The notes: generated by a model not told the origin, from the sequence alone. A DNA stretch of 64,000 bases from Diprion similis (GCF_021155765.1 NC_060110.1:3410001-3474000); one strand, 5' to 3'. Counted from the first letter of the stretch, positions 1-13,239 are shown. Program-made: numbers and translations.

Positions 1-348
1 AGATCACGAGATATATTTATTTCAGTGACACAAAGTTTTTCCACAAAGTTTTTCCCGGGTGACATGGAGAGATTTTGTACAAAACTGCAAGGATTGAATC
101 GGTATTTCAACAATCTGAAACCAGTGAAAAAACCGTTAAAATAGTTCAGTTAACGAATGAAATTCTCCCAATCAAGAAAATATTTATTCGACACAAATAT
201 TTCGTATATGCCATTGGTCCAACACACTGAAAACTTGGAATTTATTACCTTTAAGTTTTCCCAGCTAGTTTACATGTTGAACTTTTTTGGTTTTTTTCTA
301 CCAACAAGATATTCAAAAGTACCTAAATTTATTAGCCTATTTGTAATT

Positions 349-613
349 GTAGATAGATTCATCGAACCATTTGTATGGAATCAATTCTGTTGTTGTTTTG
401 ACTGATACATACACCTAAATCAACAATAAGTATTTGTTAAGTTGCAAGAAAACATAAATGTTCGATGTCGAAATTAGACATTAAAATGTAGATAGATTCA
501 TTGGACTATTTGTATGGAAACAATTCTGTTGTTGTTTTGACTGATACATACACTTAAATCAACAAAAGTATTTGTTAAGTTGCAAGAAAACATAAATGTT
601 CTATGTCGAAATT
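349..613. repeat. Two-copy tandem duplication, unit about 139 bp
   Basis: The block starting at 349 (GTAGATAGATTCAT) is repeated from 488 onward with the same order of words, including TGTATGGAA, GTTGTTGTTTTGACTGATAC and GTTGCAAGAAAACATAAATG. By eye the copies are over 90 percent identical; the second loses similarity near 613. No coding frame is kept across both copies, so this looks like a recent local duplication of non-coding DNA. Confidence 0.9.
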
Positions 614-1578
614 ATGATATTTTTATAACGTTACAATAAACCTGACTAAAATAGTTACCGAAAAGTAATAAATTACAGACTGAGTAATATTTCTAAATCT
701 TTTTGTCACATGAATGTACTGTGTGGGAGAATATATAAATTTCAGCCAAATCGAAATTTCTACCCCAAAGAGCTGATCGAAGGTTCGTGAATTTGTCCAA
801 ATATTGAGTCAATCCAAATGCAACGTTGAATACCAACATTTTTAAAAACTCGCGCCAAAAATATTTGTATTCAAAAATTTACAATAAAAATTTTTTCGTC
901 TGCCTTTCCGGCTACCCTCTTCTGTTCAAAGAAATGTATGTACGAATATACTCTAATGAGAATTGTAGACAACAATGGCCGTGATTATTACCATGATGTA
1001 ATAGAGGACAGCAGACGCCACCTGTGGCCTCGAATCAGGTAGGATCCAATGAAATCTTCAGTCAACGCATACAGTTGCGAAGACGAAACCGAACAAGGGG
1101 TGTTTCACTCGTTGTGAGAAAAAAAGACATTATGATTACAATACTTCACGATTACTTATATTTTATAGAGTGATTACGAGAGATAACTCGACAAATAAAC
1201 TTTACTTGGATTACGTGATTTCTTAAGACTTCATATGATTTCTTAGATCGTTATATCTTCAGTAAATGCTTAGGATCACAAAAAGATTTCTGTATTTCTA
1301 AATAATCTCCTCATTATGACTACCAATGGTTACTAACGCAGAATTTTATTTTAATATTACTGGTTTCAATGTGATTTCGAAGATTACGGAATCATTTCCA
1401 ATGATATTAACACCATGATTATTCGAGTGGAAGCCCCTTGGGACCGAAGGCAAGGCCTTGCATACAGGCCTGAAAACATCTTAATTTTTCGATGGTACTG
1501 AGACCCCCATTTTGAAGCCCAATTAGTAGTTCTATCAACGATCACGCGGATCGCCACGTATGCAAGGGCGTATGTGCT

Positions 1579-1861
1579 ATACCCTAGTGAAAATTTCTAC
1601 TACAACGAATTTTTACAGAAATTAGAACATTTCGTGTTTTTCGTAAAGAACTGTTAATTCGCTTTAAAAATAGTATCAGATTTTTAAATTGTTGGTGAAA
1701 AAAAAAAAAAAATTTTCATGAAAATCTACAAGTTTTTATGAGAAACTATGTATGTTTACGATTTCAGGCGATAACAATTATTTGTGATAAACTGTAAGAA
1801 ATGTCCCAATTGCCGTAAAAATTCTTTAAAAATCGTAGAAATCATTTTCACCAGGGTATTC
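1579..1861. mobile_element. Foldback (palindromic) element, MITE-like
   Basis: The left end reads TACCCTAGTGAAAATTTCTAC and the right end is its imperfect reverse complement, ending CATTTTCACCAGGGTA. The inner parts of the arms also match loosely (ATTTTTACAG...GAACATTT against the complement of AAATGTCCCAATTGCCGTAAAAAT). There is no coding capacity. Short inverted-repeat elements with no gene are typical non-autonomous DNA transposons. The exact target-site duplication is not clear. Confidence 0.65.
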
Positions 1862-2257
1862 AACTATTCATGTATTCTGATGTTCCACTTGAAAATCGGT
1901 ATGACCGACAGTTATTGCATGTAAAATGTACAGATATGATTGCACGATCAAATTCGAAGGTAATAATAAAGCTTGTTGACCGAAATGTGACTGATAACAG
2001 GGTTGCGGACATTTAATTGTTTTCCAAACCACACCGGTATCTATCAACGCTTTCAAAATCAGTCTCACCAAGCGTTCCTTCTTACCGTTTACTGTTTCGA
2101 CTTTTATATGAAATCTCTGAAATTTCTGAAATCTTTTAAACCTCTTTGAAATATGATGAAATCATTTGAATACTCTGAAATGTTTGAGATCATGTGAAAT
2201 CTTTTGAGATCGCGTGTAATTTTGGAATCTGGTGTATACGAAATGTAGACGTTCAAT

Positions 2258-2261
2258 ATAC

Positions 2262-2295
<34 letters not shown>

Positions 2296-2302
2296 ATATA
2301 TA
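2258..2302. repeat. TA / TG compound microsatellite
   Basis: Runs of TA are followed by TG and then TA again. It is simple-sequence DNA lying inside a chance short frame and has no inferred function. Confidence 0.95.
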
Positions 2303-4516
2303 TACAGACGTCAGTCCATTATATCGCGCAGAACATGGAACGTAACGACAATGTCATCTATTGGCCTACCCCATTATAAGTATTGCAAACAATCATAAAG
2401 GGGATTCAACCGAATCAAATATTGTAAATTGGCTTAATTGCAGCGTTTAATGACTGTCAGCAATCTGAATTCCATTTTGTAATTAAATGACACTTGTTGT
2501 GTTTTCAGATTCCCAATTGTTTTTCTACATTCGTAACACAATGTACTATTTTGAATTATAAATTAATAGTAATTATAATTATTTTGAATAGTCAGTATCT
2601 CAATTAAACCGTGATGAATACTACATCGAACAACATGACACTAAATTCAAGAATACTGACATATTTTACTTCCTTTAAAAATCTTACAACTCAGGTGTAA
2701 ACCTTAATTCCAGTTCTTAGTTTCAGCCAAAAATTTTGGAAAGTTCTGTCAAGTTTACTTAACGTTTTCGCGGATATTTCTATAAAACTTTGCCTTGTCG
2801 CAATTGAAAACTTGCAATTATATAGCGTGTTAATGAAACTTGAACGGCGTGATGGGAATGCACGAAACTCATGAAATCAATTTGTGACGAGCTGAATCCG
2901 TACCTAAAATTGACTAAAATTTTTTGCAGCTGTGGAAAAAAAAGTATGAGCTTTAATGGCGTTAAGATTTTAATACAAGTAAAATATGTCTCGAATATTT
3001 TTGGATCTAGTTTTCTTCAGATAATTCAAATGATGAAATGAAACATTTTTTATTTTTCATCACCTTTGATATAAGAAAAGTATTAGTTTCGGTCGAAAAT
3101 CACTTTTCCAACGAATCTTTAATTTATAAATTTTTTTGTCAGTCAGAAATTTTTTTTCTAATATTTCTTTTGATACTTTTTCGTTTGACGGCCAAGTTCT
3201 ATCGGTTTCACATTTTTCACTCGGCCGCTTTCGAGATCATCGCGGACGTTTATCGGACAGACCACCAACAGACTCTTCCCTTTTAATAATGATGGAAAGT
3301 TTTGCGAAAAACAGTTTTTCCAGCTTATTTATAACTGAAATGTTGATTACCGACAAGTTGGGTTATTTACGTTTAGGTAAATACGTGTAAATCTCAGTTT
3401 AAAAATGCATTACTTCTTACCGTTTCCTCGTACACACACCTTATCATAAAGTAAATAATTTACAGCAGAAAATAAGCTACAAAATGATAACGAAAATGTA
3501 TGATTTTGAGAAATTCGTAACCCCTTTTAAGATGCTCATTCGCACAGAAAATTTCCACGTAGAATGCTTTTTTTCCATCATTGGCCTTAAAACCCTGCGT
3601 GGGGGGTTGCCTATCATTTACGGTTTTTATCCATTCCGCGCTGTCCTTTCTTATTTTTTATCGAATCTTTTAACCGAAAATGTCATCACACTTTGTGAGA
3701 TTGTGCAGTTGCTGATTTATTTTAATTCTCAGTACTCCCTCTTAATTTCCTCCCATTCTCTGTTCAAAGATTGGAAAGAGTTGCAGTCTCATCGGTGCTG
3801 CAGAGGCGTTTAGAGTTTATGCCTCAGAGTAATACGTCACAAGGTCTTATCGGTGTTCTGTAAATTTTTAGTTTGATAACTTTGAGGACACTGCTCTTTA
3901 TCAGGTTGCTGCATTCATAACAGCACAGATTTCCTCTACAATTAATCGACCTTCTATCTCCCAGCTTATGCACCGTTGTTCCTGTTTATCATCGCGACCC
4001 AAGATAAGCGAATTGTATTAGATACGCTCTGGGAATCGTAATTTCCAACACCCAATATTTCTTCCGAATTCCTATTTCTTGCGTGTTTCACGTAAGCACC
4101 TACGTTATAGCCCTTATTTTGAAATTCGATCACCTTTGTTTTCATATAATGGTGATATAGTATAATACCTACAACTCCGTGTTTTTGGGTCAGATAATAT
4201 TTTTGGATTAATTTTCGGCGTGACGTAACGCTGAGAATCAAAAAGCGCAATTATGGCATAACCAAATAATAAAATCCGTCTGTTTTGTGGACTGATGTAT
4301 AATCTTCCATACCACAAAGTGATTGCTGAAAATTGACTAAACAAAACATTCATAGGGTCACACGAGTTCCAAGTGGCAACGACGGATTATTTTATAGAAA
4401 TTACCAAAAAAAGCTCTTACATGTTTGAGGATCCATTTTCGCACTCCAAAAATAATGACTGTTGAGTTTTTGTCTTTGAAAGGGTTAAAACTTAATTTCG
4501 AAATTATGTCGTCTCC

Positions 4517-4786
4517 TATTGGAAAATGTCTTCATGACGTCAGAGACTGTTTGTCGGCGCCGTTTTACCATCCATAACCTAAGTTTTCAATTTTAATGGA
4601 GGCAAATCGTAATTCTTGAGCTTTCAAATCAATTATGTCACGTAAATTAATTAATCATAATCAATAATATACCTGTTCTGTTATTCAAACGCGAAAGAAA
4701 CGGTCAAGGGTCAGATGCTGACAGCCTGGTTGTATTAGTTTGATTTTTTTCCACCAGATGTCACAATGGAAAGTGAAAATACTACA
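4517..4786 (+). repeat. Dispersed repeat, copy 1 (about 270 bp)
   Basis: This block matches 37033-37303 in the same orientation over its whole length. Shared landmarks include ATTGGAAAATGTC, ATGACGTCAGAG, TTGTCGGCGCC, TTTTAATGGAGGCAAATCGT, AATTAATTAATCATAATC, CAAACGCGAAA and CCAGATGTC. Identity looks like roughly 85 percent with small indels. There is no coding frame. It behaves like an interspersed, non-autonomous repeat family. Confidence 0.85.
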
Positions 4787-6933
4787 TAACCCGAAAACAT
4801 TGAGCTCGTATTACTTATATATTATTGTTTCACGGTAACGTGACTATTAAACTTGCGTATAAGGCCCCAGTGGCCCTGCAAAAACGAACTAATTTTTTTT
4901 AGCAATCCATGTAGAATATTCCTTGGTAGACACTCGATATTTTTCATTCTACGATCGAATGTATCATTACGTCAGATTTCAGCAATAATAATAGCCTATC
5001 GACAATTTTTTTATCAGTCCATAGTATACACTGATAAATCAGTTTGACACATGTTTCATTATTTGTTCGTTTCGCTTTTTCATTATATATCGAGGTTATG
5101 ATACCGACAATGAGTTCTATTACCTTACTGGTATGAATTTCAGAGTAAGGTCCCAGTGTAGATACCTACCGGCATTTAACTGGGTCGTAAACTTTTTTTT
5201 TTCACTTTTTGCTTGCGCACAGTTGGATGGACTTCCTGTTTAGGTAATTGTTTATATTTATAATTATTGGAAACCGCCTAATTTTAATTATAAATTGCAC
5301 TACTATTTTGTGGATAGAGTGAAATGAAAATAAATGTAAATTACATTTGAATTACAAAATATTAATTACTTAAAGGATAGTATTATGGTTACTAAATAGT
5401 AAATTCATACTGATACTTTCCGATGATCTCTTCGGCATATGCTGCAATATACCAATCTATTGCATACGTATAGCCCCTTGCAAGATATGCTGAGGAACGA
5501 GATGATTCCAATTTCTATTCAGTCTAGCTTCTGGCCTTTTTTGAAAATGGGTCATATCTATGTAATATGACTCTTCCCTTCCAGTTCTTAGGTATGTCTT
5601 CTTTTCTTTATATTTTTTCGTGTCTGATTATAGTTCTGCCGGCAATCCATTTAGTCCGAAGAGCTTGCCATCCCTGGTGTAAAAACTTCTATGTAAAACT
5701 ATTGAAAACTGCTATTTGAAATTGTTTATTGGTGGACTACTATTCCACTTAAAACTCTGCATATTTATGTTGAACAAATAAGAAAAAAAAACAAAAAAAA
5801 AACACTACGCAACTGTCATGATAATAATACTTTTAGCTGCAAAACGATACAAATTTGATTTTCAATAGAGACCTAATGGATATTTTGCAGGCAAAAGTTT
5901 AAGGAACACGCCAGTTTGCGTAGTTCTATATTTTTTTTCTTAACATAATTATGAGAAATTTTATATCGACTAGTTTTGTTAGTTGCTCCGAGTGCCATGA
6001 TAAGTCTAAGCTTCTATTACCTCGTTTGCATCATTCGCTTAGCAAAGTTCTTCAATGTACCTTTTTCGTGTACCTACTCGTGATACATGCTTTTTTGCGA
6101 AGTTTTTACCGCAAACGGGTCTCCCCGCAGAAGAGATCTCTTAGACTTTAATACTTTGAAAAACTTCATAGCTTTGACTGACTTTACAAGACTTTAGGTT
6201 CAGAGTTCGCAGAATTTTTTTACGGTGTATACCTAATTTCAGTAGTCGTTACTCTCTTGGGGTCCTTTAAATTAAGCCCAAAAAATGGCATGGTCAAGTA
6301 CCATTTGTAGTAATTTGCATTTTTGGTGTAGACTTGCCTGGGTGATTGGAAAAGAAGTCTTCAAATCTCTCATATTCTGGTCCTCACTTTTACTGACATC
6401 ACCTAGCGGTTATAGAATTACATTTTAATTTGGCAACAAAATTACAGTCACAAAAAATCGTACTCAAAACGTTAACGCCTCCTTCTCAATCGATATAATG
6501 GGAATGAATTCAATTCGGTATCTAATTTACCGGCGTTATCCGCAGATGCAATTTTTGAGAATTCATCATAAGACATCGAATGACACGTTTACATGTTGAC
6601 ATGAAGCGAAAAACAAGGACGCGTCGTATTGACAATGGGACTAAAAATATGCCAGCGTGATATTTGAACCCCCCTCCACTCCGATCATTGTCTTTGCATG
6701 AAATATATACATACATTACGATTATATTGTCCGTAATATTTTCATTCTTTTCTTGCACTGCGATAACGAACAGATTTATTGCATGCTTTATGGAAAGTCT
6801 GCGTAGTAACTCATTCGACTGTATCTTCCTGATATAAGGTGAGAGTATAACATGCTTACAGCATTAATTAATAAAGTAGCTGCCGGAAAGAGTGCGTGCT
6901 TTGCTCCATAAATAACAAAAGAGCTTCAGAATA

Positions 6934-9900
6934 ATGAAAAAGCTGCAGGAAGAAGAACAGCAATTACGTGAGTGCAGTATCGTGCCGTATGCGTAAATTA
7001 ATTGTTGGTAGTTAATTAAGGCACGATAGAATAAATTTTTGTGACAACGTAAAAATGACTATTTTCACCGATTCCTCATAATTCTTGTGACATTCATAAT
7101 CAAATAATGCAACATTATGATCTTCTGGAAACTAAAGAGGAATCGGCCGGACCGTCAGAATCTGAAGTTAGGAAGAAAGGATAAACTGCCTAAAAAAATT
7201 TCCAGTGAGGTCATTTGCATGAATAACGTTAAACCTGTAAGTTTTCATCGATATGAGAAAAATATTTTCAACTCCTTTATCCCGCTGACTAGATGCCCAT
7301 AAATTTTTATCTTCATGAAAAATATTCATGAGTTTTTACACGCAGTGAAGTTGTAACGCGCAAATGTAACTGCTGACAAACATCTGTTGTACAATACTTA
7401 CAAAAATCTTTTTTCATTCACTCCGAAGATGAATTTTTGATACATTTTTTCAGGCATTCTCGGGAAATCTCTATAGAGAAGAAAATAATCCCCGACCGAT
7501 TAGAATTGGTTCAATAATACTACAATCTAATCATTTTGAACATTTCTAATTATGCAACCTTTCCTCAAATTGTTGAAATCTTGGCTTGAGTAATTTGAAT
7601 TTTGCATCTACCTATTTCGTATCTATTACAAAATAGGGATGTTGTTTCATTCGTGTTCACTATCGTTGGCGAAATTATGACATTGCTAGAGACTTTTTTT
7701 AAACGTTGTTATTACTTTTCCTAGTTTTTGGATTCAGGCGATCCGGGTGATACATCGATCCTTAATTACTGGTAAACTTGTACCCATGATGTGAAACAAA
7801 TCTGCTGTTGTCTTTTCAGAGACCATTGAAAAGTCTGGTTCGGATGAATCGGCTAGCTTTGAACGGGCTATGCATTTGGCAGGTAGCAAAATTTCTATTA
7901 TAACTTGCATGTACACAAGGTAGCTGAAAATATTTATATATAATTAATAATTCGCAATGAAGTCAATTATCCTATGTAATTTTAGGCCATGGTCGATATC
8001 ACCTGTCACTTATGCTTGTATGTGGGCTAATTTCGATAGCAACTGGTTTTCAAAATAGTTTAAGCGCGTATATATTACCAGCTGCGCAGTGTGATCTTAA
8101 TCTAACACCTACTGAAATGGGATTACTCAACGCTGCAATTCCAATTGGTTAGTGATGATTAAGCAATATATTTTTTTATCGAAGTATATATTATAATATT
8201 TAAAACACATGAACTCGGAGTAATTGTCCAAGTTAGGTTTGGCTATATACGCAACTTGGGAAATTCTAGAAATTCAAAACGCCTTAACTATTTAAATGAT
8301 CCTTAGTTAATAATTACCTTTTGTCAGAAAAGAATAATTGAAACAAACAATTATTGCATTGATCTTATTAAATTCATTAAATTTTGTACGTTTTATTTGA
8401 ATCCAAAAAATGATTAATCCAATGAAAAAAATCAGAGAAGTCAAGTAAACGTCATTTATTGCAAGAAGCAATTTTTTTTCTTCCATTTATATATCTACTC
8501 TTGAGCTATTAACGTCGTACAAAGAACTCGTACTTTTTTTCTAATAAATATAAATTTTTTGGTAATCCTTATACTTCATCGAGAAATCTTTTGTGTACTT
8601 TCATTCAATTACAAAAATCAGACATACATACTTGTACCGATTCAACAGAGATTTATGGTCGAATTTTCACTTTACGTTTCACTTTAATTTTCAGGGGGTA
8701 CATTAAGTGCGATGTTATGGGGCGTCCTCGCGGATGCAACCGGTCGGAGGCATATCATGATATGGTGCCTCTTGATCGACGGCATCGTCACGTTATTCTC
8801 CAGCTTATCCCAAAATTTTTCTATACTCTTTATACTTCGGTTTATCAATGGATTCGTGTATGTAAGCAATTTATACTTATCGTTTTACTATATGAAGTAC
8901 TCTGCTCTAGAAATGTCATAGGACAATCCAATCGAAAGTAAATATCTGAAAATTCTACCCTGCCAGTTTTTCGGATCAAATATTTTGAACTGTCGTAACT
9001 CGAGATATCAAGCTTTACATTCGAAGACAAAGTTGGTCACCACGAAAAAAAAAAATTTTCTTCTCTTCATCTGAAGATAAAATTATGTTGAATCATACTT
9101 TGGTAACTTTTGCTTAGTTGTTTTGAACTAGAATAATGCAAAAATCGTGACTTTTTGAAAAAAAAATTTGCAGACTGTAACGTAATGTAGAAACGTATAA
9201 ACTTTTTCAAGTTACTGGATACCATTTGTTATTTTTTTTTTATTTTTGCTATCTAAAAAATTATGACTAGTTATTTTTCGTCACGAACAGGAAAAAAAAA
9301 ATTGCAACCGATAATGTAATTACAAGAGATTTACAGAACCTTGTTCATTTTTATTTGAACTGTCGCATACAGATGCCGCAAATTTTGCTCAGCACCTAAA
9401 GAAAGTTTTAATAAATACGTGAATCTTTATACGATCATTTAAAATTAAAATTTGTATTAATTATACATGGTTTGCTCTTTTGCAGAGTTACTTAAAAAAA
9501 AAAATCATTATAATTTTAATAACATATACTAACACGATCGTATACATGAAATAACAATATAGGATCGGGGGACCTTCAACAGTAACAGTTTCATTCCTTG
9601 GAGAATTTCATCCTGAAAAAACGAGAGCTACGGCTATTTGTTACCTCGGTATGTTCTGGACTATTTCAAGTATACTTTTACCTGGTGAGTATAAAAATAA
9701 AAAATATCAAAATTATTCTATTATTTCTGGACATAGTGAATATTTTTTTTTAAATTGAATATTATATTACAGGTTTGGCGTGGATTATTATTCCCCTTGA
9801 ATTTAACGTTATCGTGTACGGATTCGTGTTTAACTCGTGGCGATTATTTGTTGGGATTTTCGCCATTCCCAGTTTGGTCTCCGCATTTCTCATATCAAAG

Positions 9901-12900
9901 TATCCCGAAAGTCCAAAGTTCTTAATTTCCCAAGGGAAGCACAAAAAAGCTTTGCAGATCTTGCGGGAGGTTTTCGTTTCAAATACTCGAATGCAAGCAC
10001 ATCAATATCCGGTTAGTATTATCATAAACTTTGTATACCTATATTTGTAGTCTTCAACCCGTGACTGTCAGAATTATTTGTTATCCGAAAAAATTGGCAC
10101 TATTTTAGCTTTTTGCTTTCTTTGCTATAATTGATCAAGTTTAAAAATTTGCGTCCAGTTATTGAATATTTTATTATTAGATTTACTGAAATTTAGTCGA
10201 AAATCGAAGCGTGGTAAAATATCATCTAACCTGTATTAAGTTTTATCAGTTATTAATAGTCGGTTTTCATTTTTAAGGTTGCAGTACTTACTTACGATCA
10301 TCATAAATCTAATGATGAATGTAATTCTATAAAAGCGACTGCAAGCAAAATGTTGGAGCAGCTGCATTACGTGTTTGCTCCTCCGTTACTGAAGTACACA
10401 GCTTTGATTGCGTTTATCATGTTCACGAATATGTTCGGGTAGGTAAAAAACTTATTATCTATACGAAAAAAAAATTCTATACCAAACTGCATATCAAAAT
10501 CATGAAAATCTAAAGGGTAAGTTTTTGCCTCATTTCGATTCTCCTCACCATCACTTTGAACACAAACATATTATTTGACATGACAATATCCGCATCAGGA
10601 TTTATTCGCCCCGGTTTTTGCGCAGTTATTATTAAAAATGACTTACAATTAGTCTACACGGGTGTTCAAGTATTAGGACGTCCTAGTATTTACATTTCCA
10701 ACGTTCCATTCAGATGGCATATATTTCGGTTTTTGTAATGAGTATTATTGACTCACTCGCCCAAATATTTGAGACAAATTGATATCAAGTGAATCGGGCC
10801 ATTCAATAATTATGAAGTTAAATTTACTCCATTTGAAGAAAAATTTTATTCATCATGTAAACACGCATTGCAAAAAAATACAAAATATAAAAATGGTTAG
10901 AATTACCACTTGCAGTAATGCAGTTTTCATTTTCTTTCTTCCATAAAGGCCTTATTTAAGTGCAAGTCAACAATATATGTATACCTATGTTAGGAGTTTT
11001 CGGCGAATCTCGTTGCTGGGTGGTAGCAAATAGGCAACTGAAACTACATTAGGATTGAGGTTCACATTCCCATTTCTGAAGATATTTGATTGGAATGCTA
11101 GGGGTTCGTCGGATAGGGTATCTGTTCGAAAATGGAAGTACATTGTGTCCATTAGGGTGGTCGTTAAAAAGGTCATTTTTGAATTTCAACTGTCTTACCC
11201 CTTAAATCGGCTCAAAATAATACAAAAATAGTGACCTCATTTTTTCAGATTTTCAGAAAAGTAGGGGATTATTTTTGCATTATTTGGAGAAGATTTGGGG
11301 GGTAGGACAGTCGCAATTCAAAAACGAACTTTGTAAGGACCACCCCAGTGTCCATTCGGTTAATTCTCCAATAATTAGTAGTAAATCCAATGATTTCAAA
11401 GAAGAATTTATTCTAACTGACGTTACATTCTGCAGCCAACTGTACAGACCTAACTTGTAACTTTGATTATCTATCTGCTGACGTTGAGCGTGAGATTTTT
11501 CCGAAAACTCCTGGTACCTTTATGACAAAGATAATAGCAGAAACTAACTTTACAGAGGCCTCGGGCTGGGTTTGTGGTTTCCGGAATTATTTAATCGATT
11601 CGAAGCTTACTACAAGTCGCATCCTAACCAAACCATAACGGTATGCGAGCTGGCATATCTCCGAGAAGAAAATTTGGGACACGTTCACATGGGTTCAAAC
11701 TTCACGTCTAAAATTATTTCCATTGCCTCGAATTTGACAACAATATCCGATGATGATACGTTTGCAGAATGCGACAGTTTCGTCGATAATAAAGTTTTCA
11801 TTAACACGATTATAATGGGACTTAGCTGTCTACTTGGAAATTTCGCTTCTATTCTCTTAGCTGGACGTTTGGAGCGCAGAGTGATGCCGGGTAATGAAAA
11901 TCTATTTTTTACGGCATGGGCATTGAAAAGTCCACTTTTTGTGGCAGTTTTCGTTCCGTAAAGTGACGCTTTATACGGCAGCGAACAAAGTTGGGGAATA
12001 AAGTCTTTATTCCGCAGTTTTGATGCGCAGTTCGAAGTGCGCATCCCAAACTGCCGAATAAAGTAGCTTCGTCGAACAGATCGCGACATAACCTCACTCT
12101 TCGTTTTGCTTTTCAATGCTCATACCGAAAAAATATTGCACGTGGCATGCCCGTAAACCGTTTTTTGGCTCGGATAATTTCAGTACTCGCTTCCGGCTCG
12201 CCTTCAGCTCGTTCTGAAATCTTTATCCTTGCCAAAAAAAAAACAGGCGGTTTACGGGCATGCCACATAAATAGCTATTACTATCCACCTATAATGCAAT
12301 AATGCAATAATACATATTATCGTCATATAATTTTTTTTTTCTCTTCTCGAAGAGCGAGTGATCAGCCAGAAAAAAGCATGTACTTTTGATAGTAAACCCA
12401 TCTTAACTCCTGGTTTTAGTTGCCACGGGAGTGATTTCTGGAATAGCTGGATTCCTGATCTACTTTCTTCGATCTTCAACACAGAATCTGATTGTTGCCT
12501 GTTTATTTTCTTCTCTGATATCAACGGCAAATGTTGTCATTTGTAGCGTCATAGTTGACGTCTTTCCAACGAATGTAAAGTAAGTGTTCGATTATCGAGT
12601 TCTACATGTAAATGTACAAGTAAAGATCTTTTTGGACATGGTATGTACATTTTTTCTGCAGTTCAATGGCTATGTGCGCTGCAACATTAGCCGGACGATT
12701 TGGCGCAATTATCAGCAATTTGTTGTTCGGCTTGCTATTTAAGACTAGCTGTGAAGTTCCTATTTTTCTGATAGGAAGTCTCGTTACATGTGAGTATCAT
12801 TTTGCCAGAAATTCACTTACGTATAGTATTCATACGTGTACAAACAAACGGTCTCACTTTGTAGAGGAGCTTGTTTTAGCTGACCCACAAAAACAATATC

Positions 12901-13114
12901 CAAATTAATTGAATAATAATTACTTATAAACAGTAATTTATACAATTTTTCAAATATTAATTATTAACAATGTTTGTCAGGTGGTGGAATCCTTGGAATA
13001 TATTTACCAAAACATCTGATCGATCTCCCAGAAAAAAATATGAAGAATTTTACGATTCCACAAAAAAATCTCTCGGAAGACATGGAGAAACAAATGTTCA
13101 ACCCTGCAGGCTGA
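6934..13114 (+). CDS. SV2-like / organic-cation-type MFS transporter (11 exons, about 566 aa)
   Basis: Exons: 6934-6967 (tentative start, MKKLQEEEQQL), 7820-7882, 7986-8147, 8695-8857, 9563-9684, 9773-10011, 10278-10438, 11556-11890, 12420-12579, 12662-12789, 12981-13114. All introns are GT-AG, phases agree, total 1701 nt. It should be a 12-helix plasma- or vesicle-membrane transporter of the synaptic vesicle 2-related family; the substrate cannot be read. Visible signs: the SV2-type entry FERAMHLAGHGRYHLSL; MFS motif A GVLADATGRR near residues 96-105; PESPKFL near 226-232; the family block GLGLWFPELFNRFE at the start of the large loop, which carries NQT, NFT and NLT sequons and cysteines; and SMAMCAATLAGRFGAI near the end. 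The stop follows FNPAG. Introns carry a foldback element (11.15 kb) and a MITE (11.9 kb). An alternative first exon ends near 7236 (MNNVKP) and needs an acceptor after 7821. Family call is firm, start is not. Confidence 0.88.
11146..11355. mobile_element. Foldback element inside an intron of the SV2-like gene
   Basis: Left arm GTGTCCATTAGGGTGGTC... and right arm ...GACCACCCCAGTGTCCA are reverse complements with scattered mismatches. The match continues inward through TTTTTGAATT, GACTGTC, TACCCC and AAATAAT. It is about 210 bp with no coding capacity, lying in the 10439-11555 intron. It looks like a short MITE; I cannot name the superfamily. Confidence 0.75.
11905..12280. mobile_element. Composite palindromic MITE, copy 1 (in SV2-like intron)
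   Basis: This 376 bp block matches 48196-48569 almost base for base. It is made of two adjacent hairpins: one from ACGGCATGGGCATTGAAAAG to its complement CTTTTCAATGCTCATACCG, the other from GTGGCATGCCCGTAAACCG to CGGTTTACGGGCATGCCAC. It begins only about 15 bp after the splice donor of the exon ending at 11890. Frames inside it are mirror-image by-products of the palindromes, not genes. Confidence 0.85.
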
Positions 13115-13239
13115 CTTTCTCTTAGTAAATTGTTTTACGACAAATATTCCGTCAGGAATGCAGAAACATTTTTCTGTAAAATCAACAATACTGCAATTAT
13201 GTTGCAGCAATATTGTGGCAATGTTGAGATTGTTACGTC

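Larger units (their letters stand above)
1..6933. other. Intergenic region without a supportable gene
   Basis: No open frame here has splice-compatible neighbours, recognisable domains or a convincing start; the frames present are short and AT-driven. The stretch holds repeats described separately (tandem duplication near 350-613, foldback near 1579-1861, TA/TG microsatellite near 2258-2302, dispersed repeat near 4517-4786). The end of this region is the probable 5' flank of the SV2-like transporter. I see no TATA box or initiator I would trust. Confidence 0.6.

Noticed and set aside
11685..12116. 143-codon minus-strand frame and its 123-codon twin at 48186-48557
   Set aside because: Both are translations of the palindromic MITE, partly running into the antisense of an SV2-like exon. 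Similarity between them reflects the element, not a gene family.
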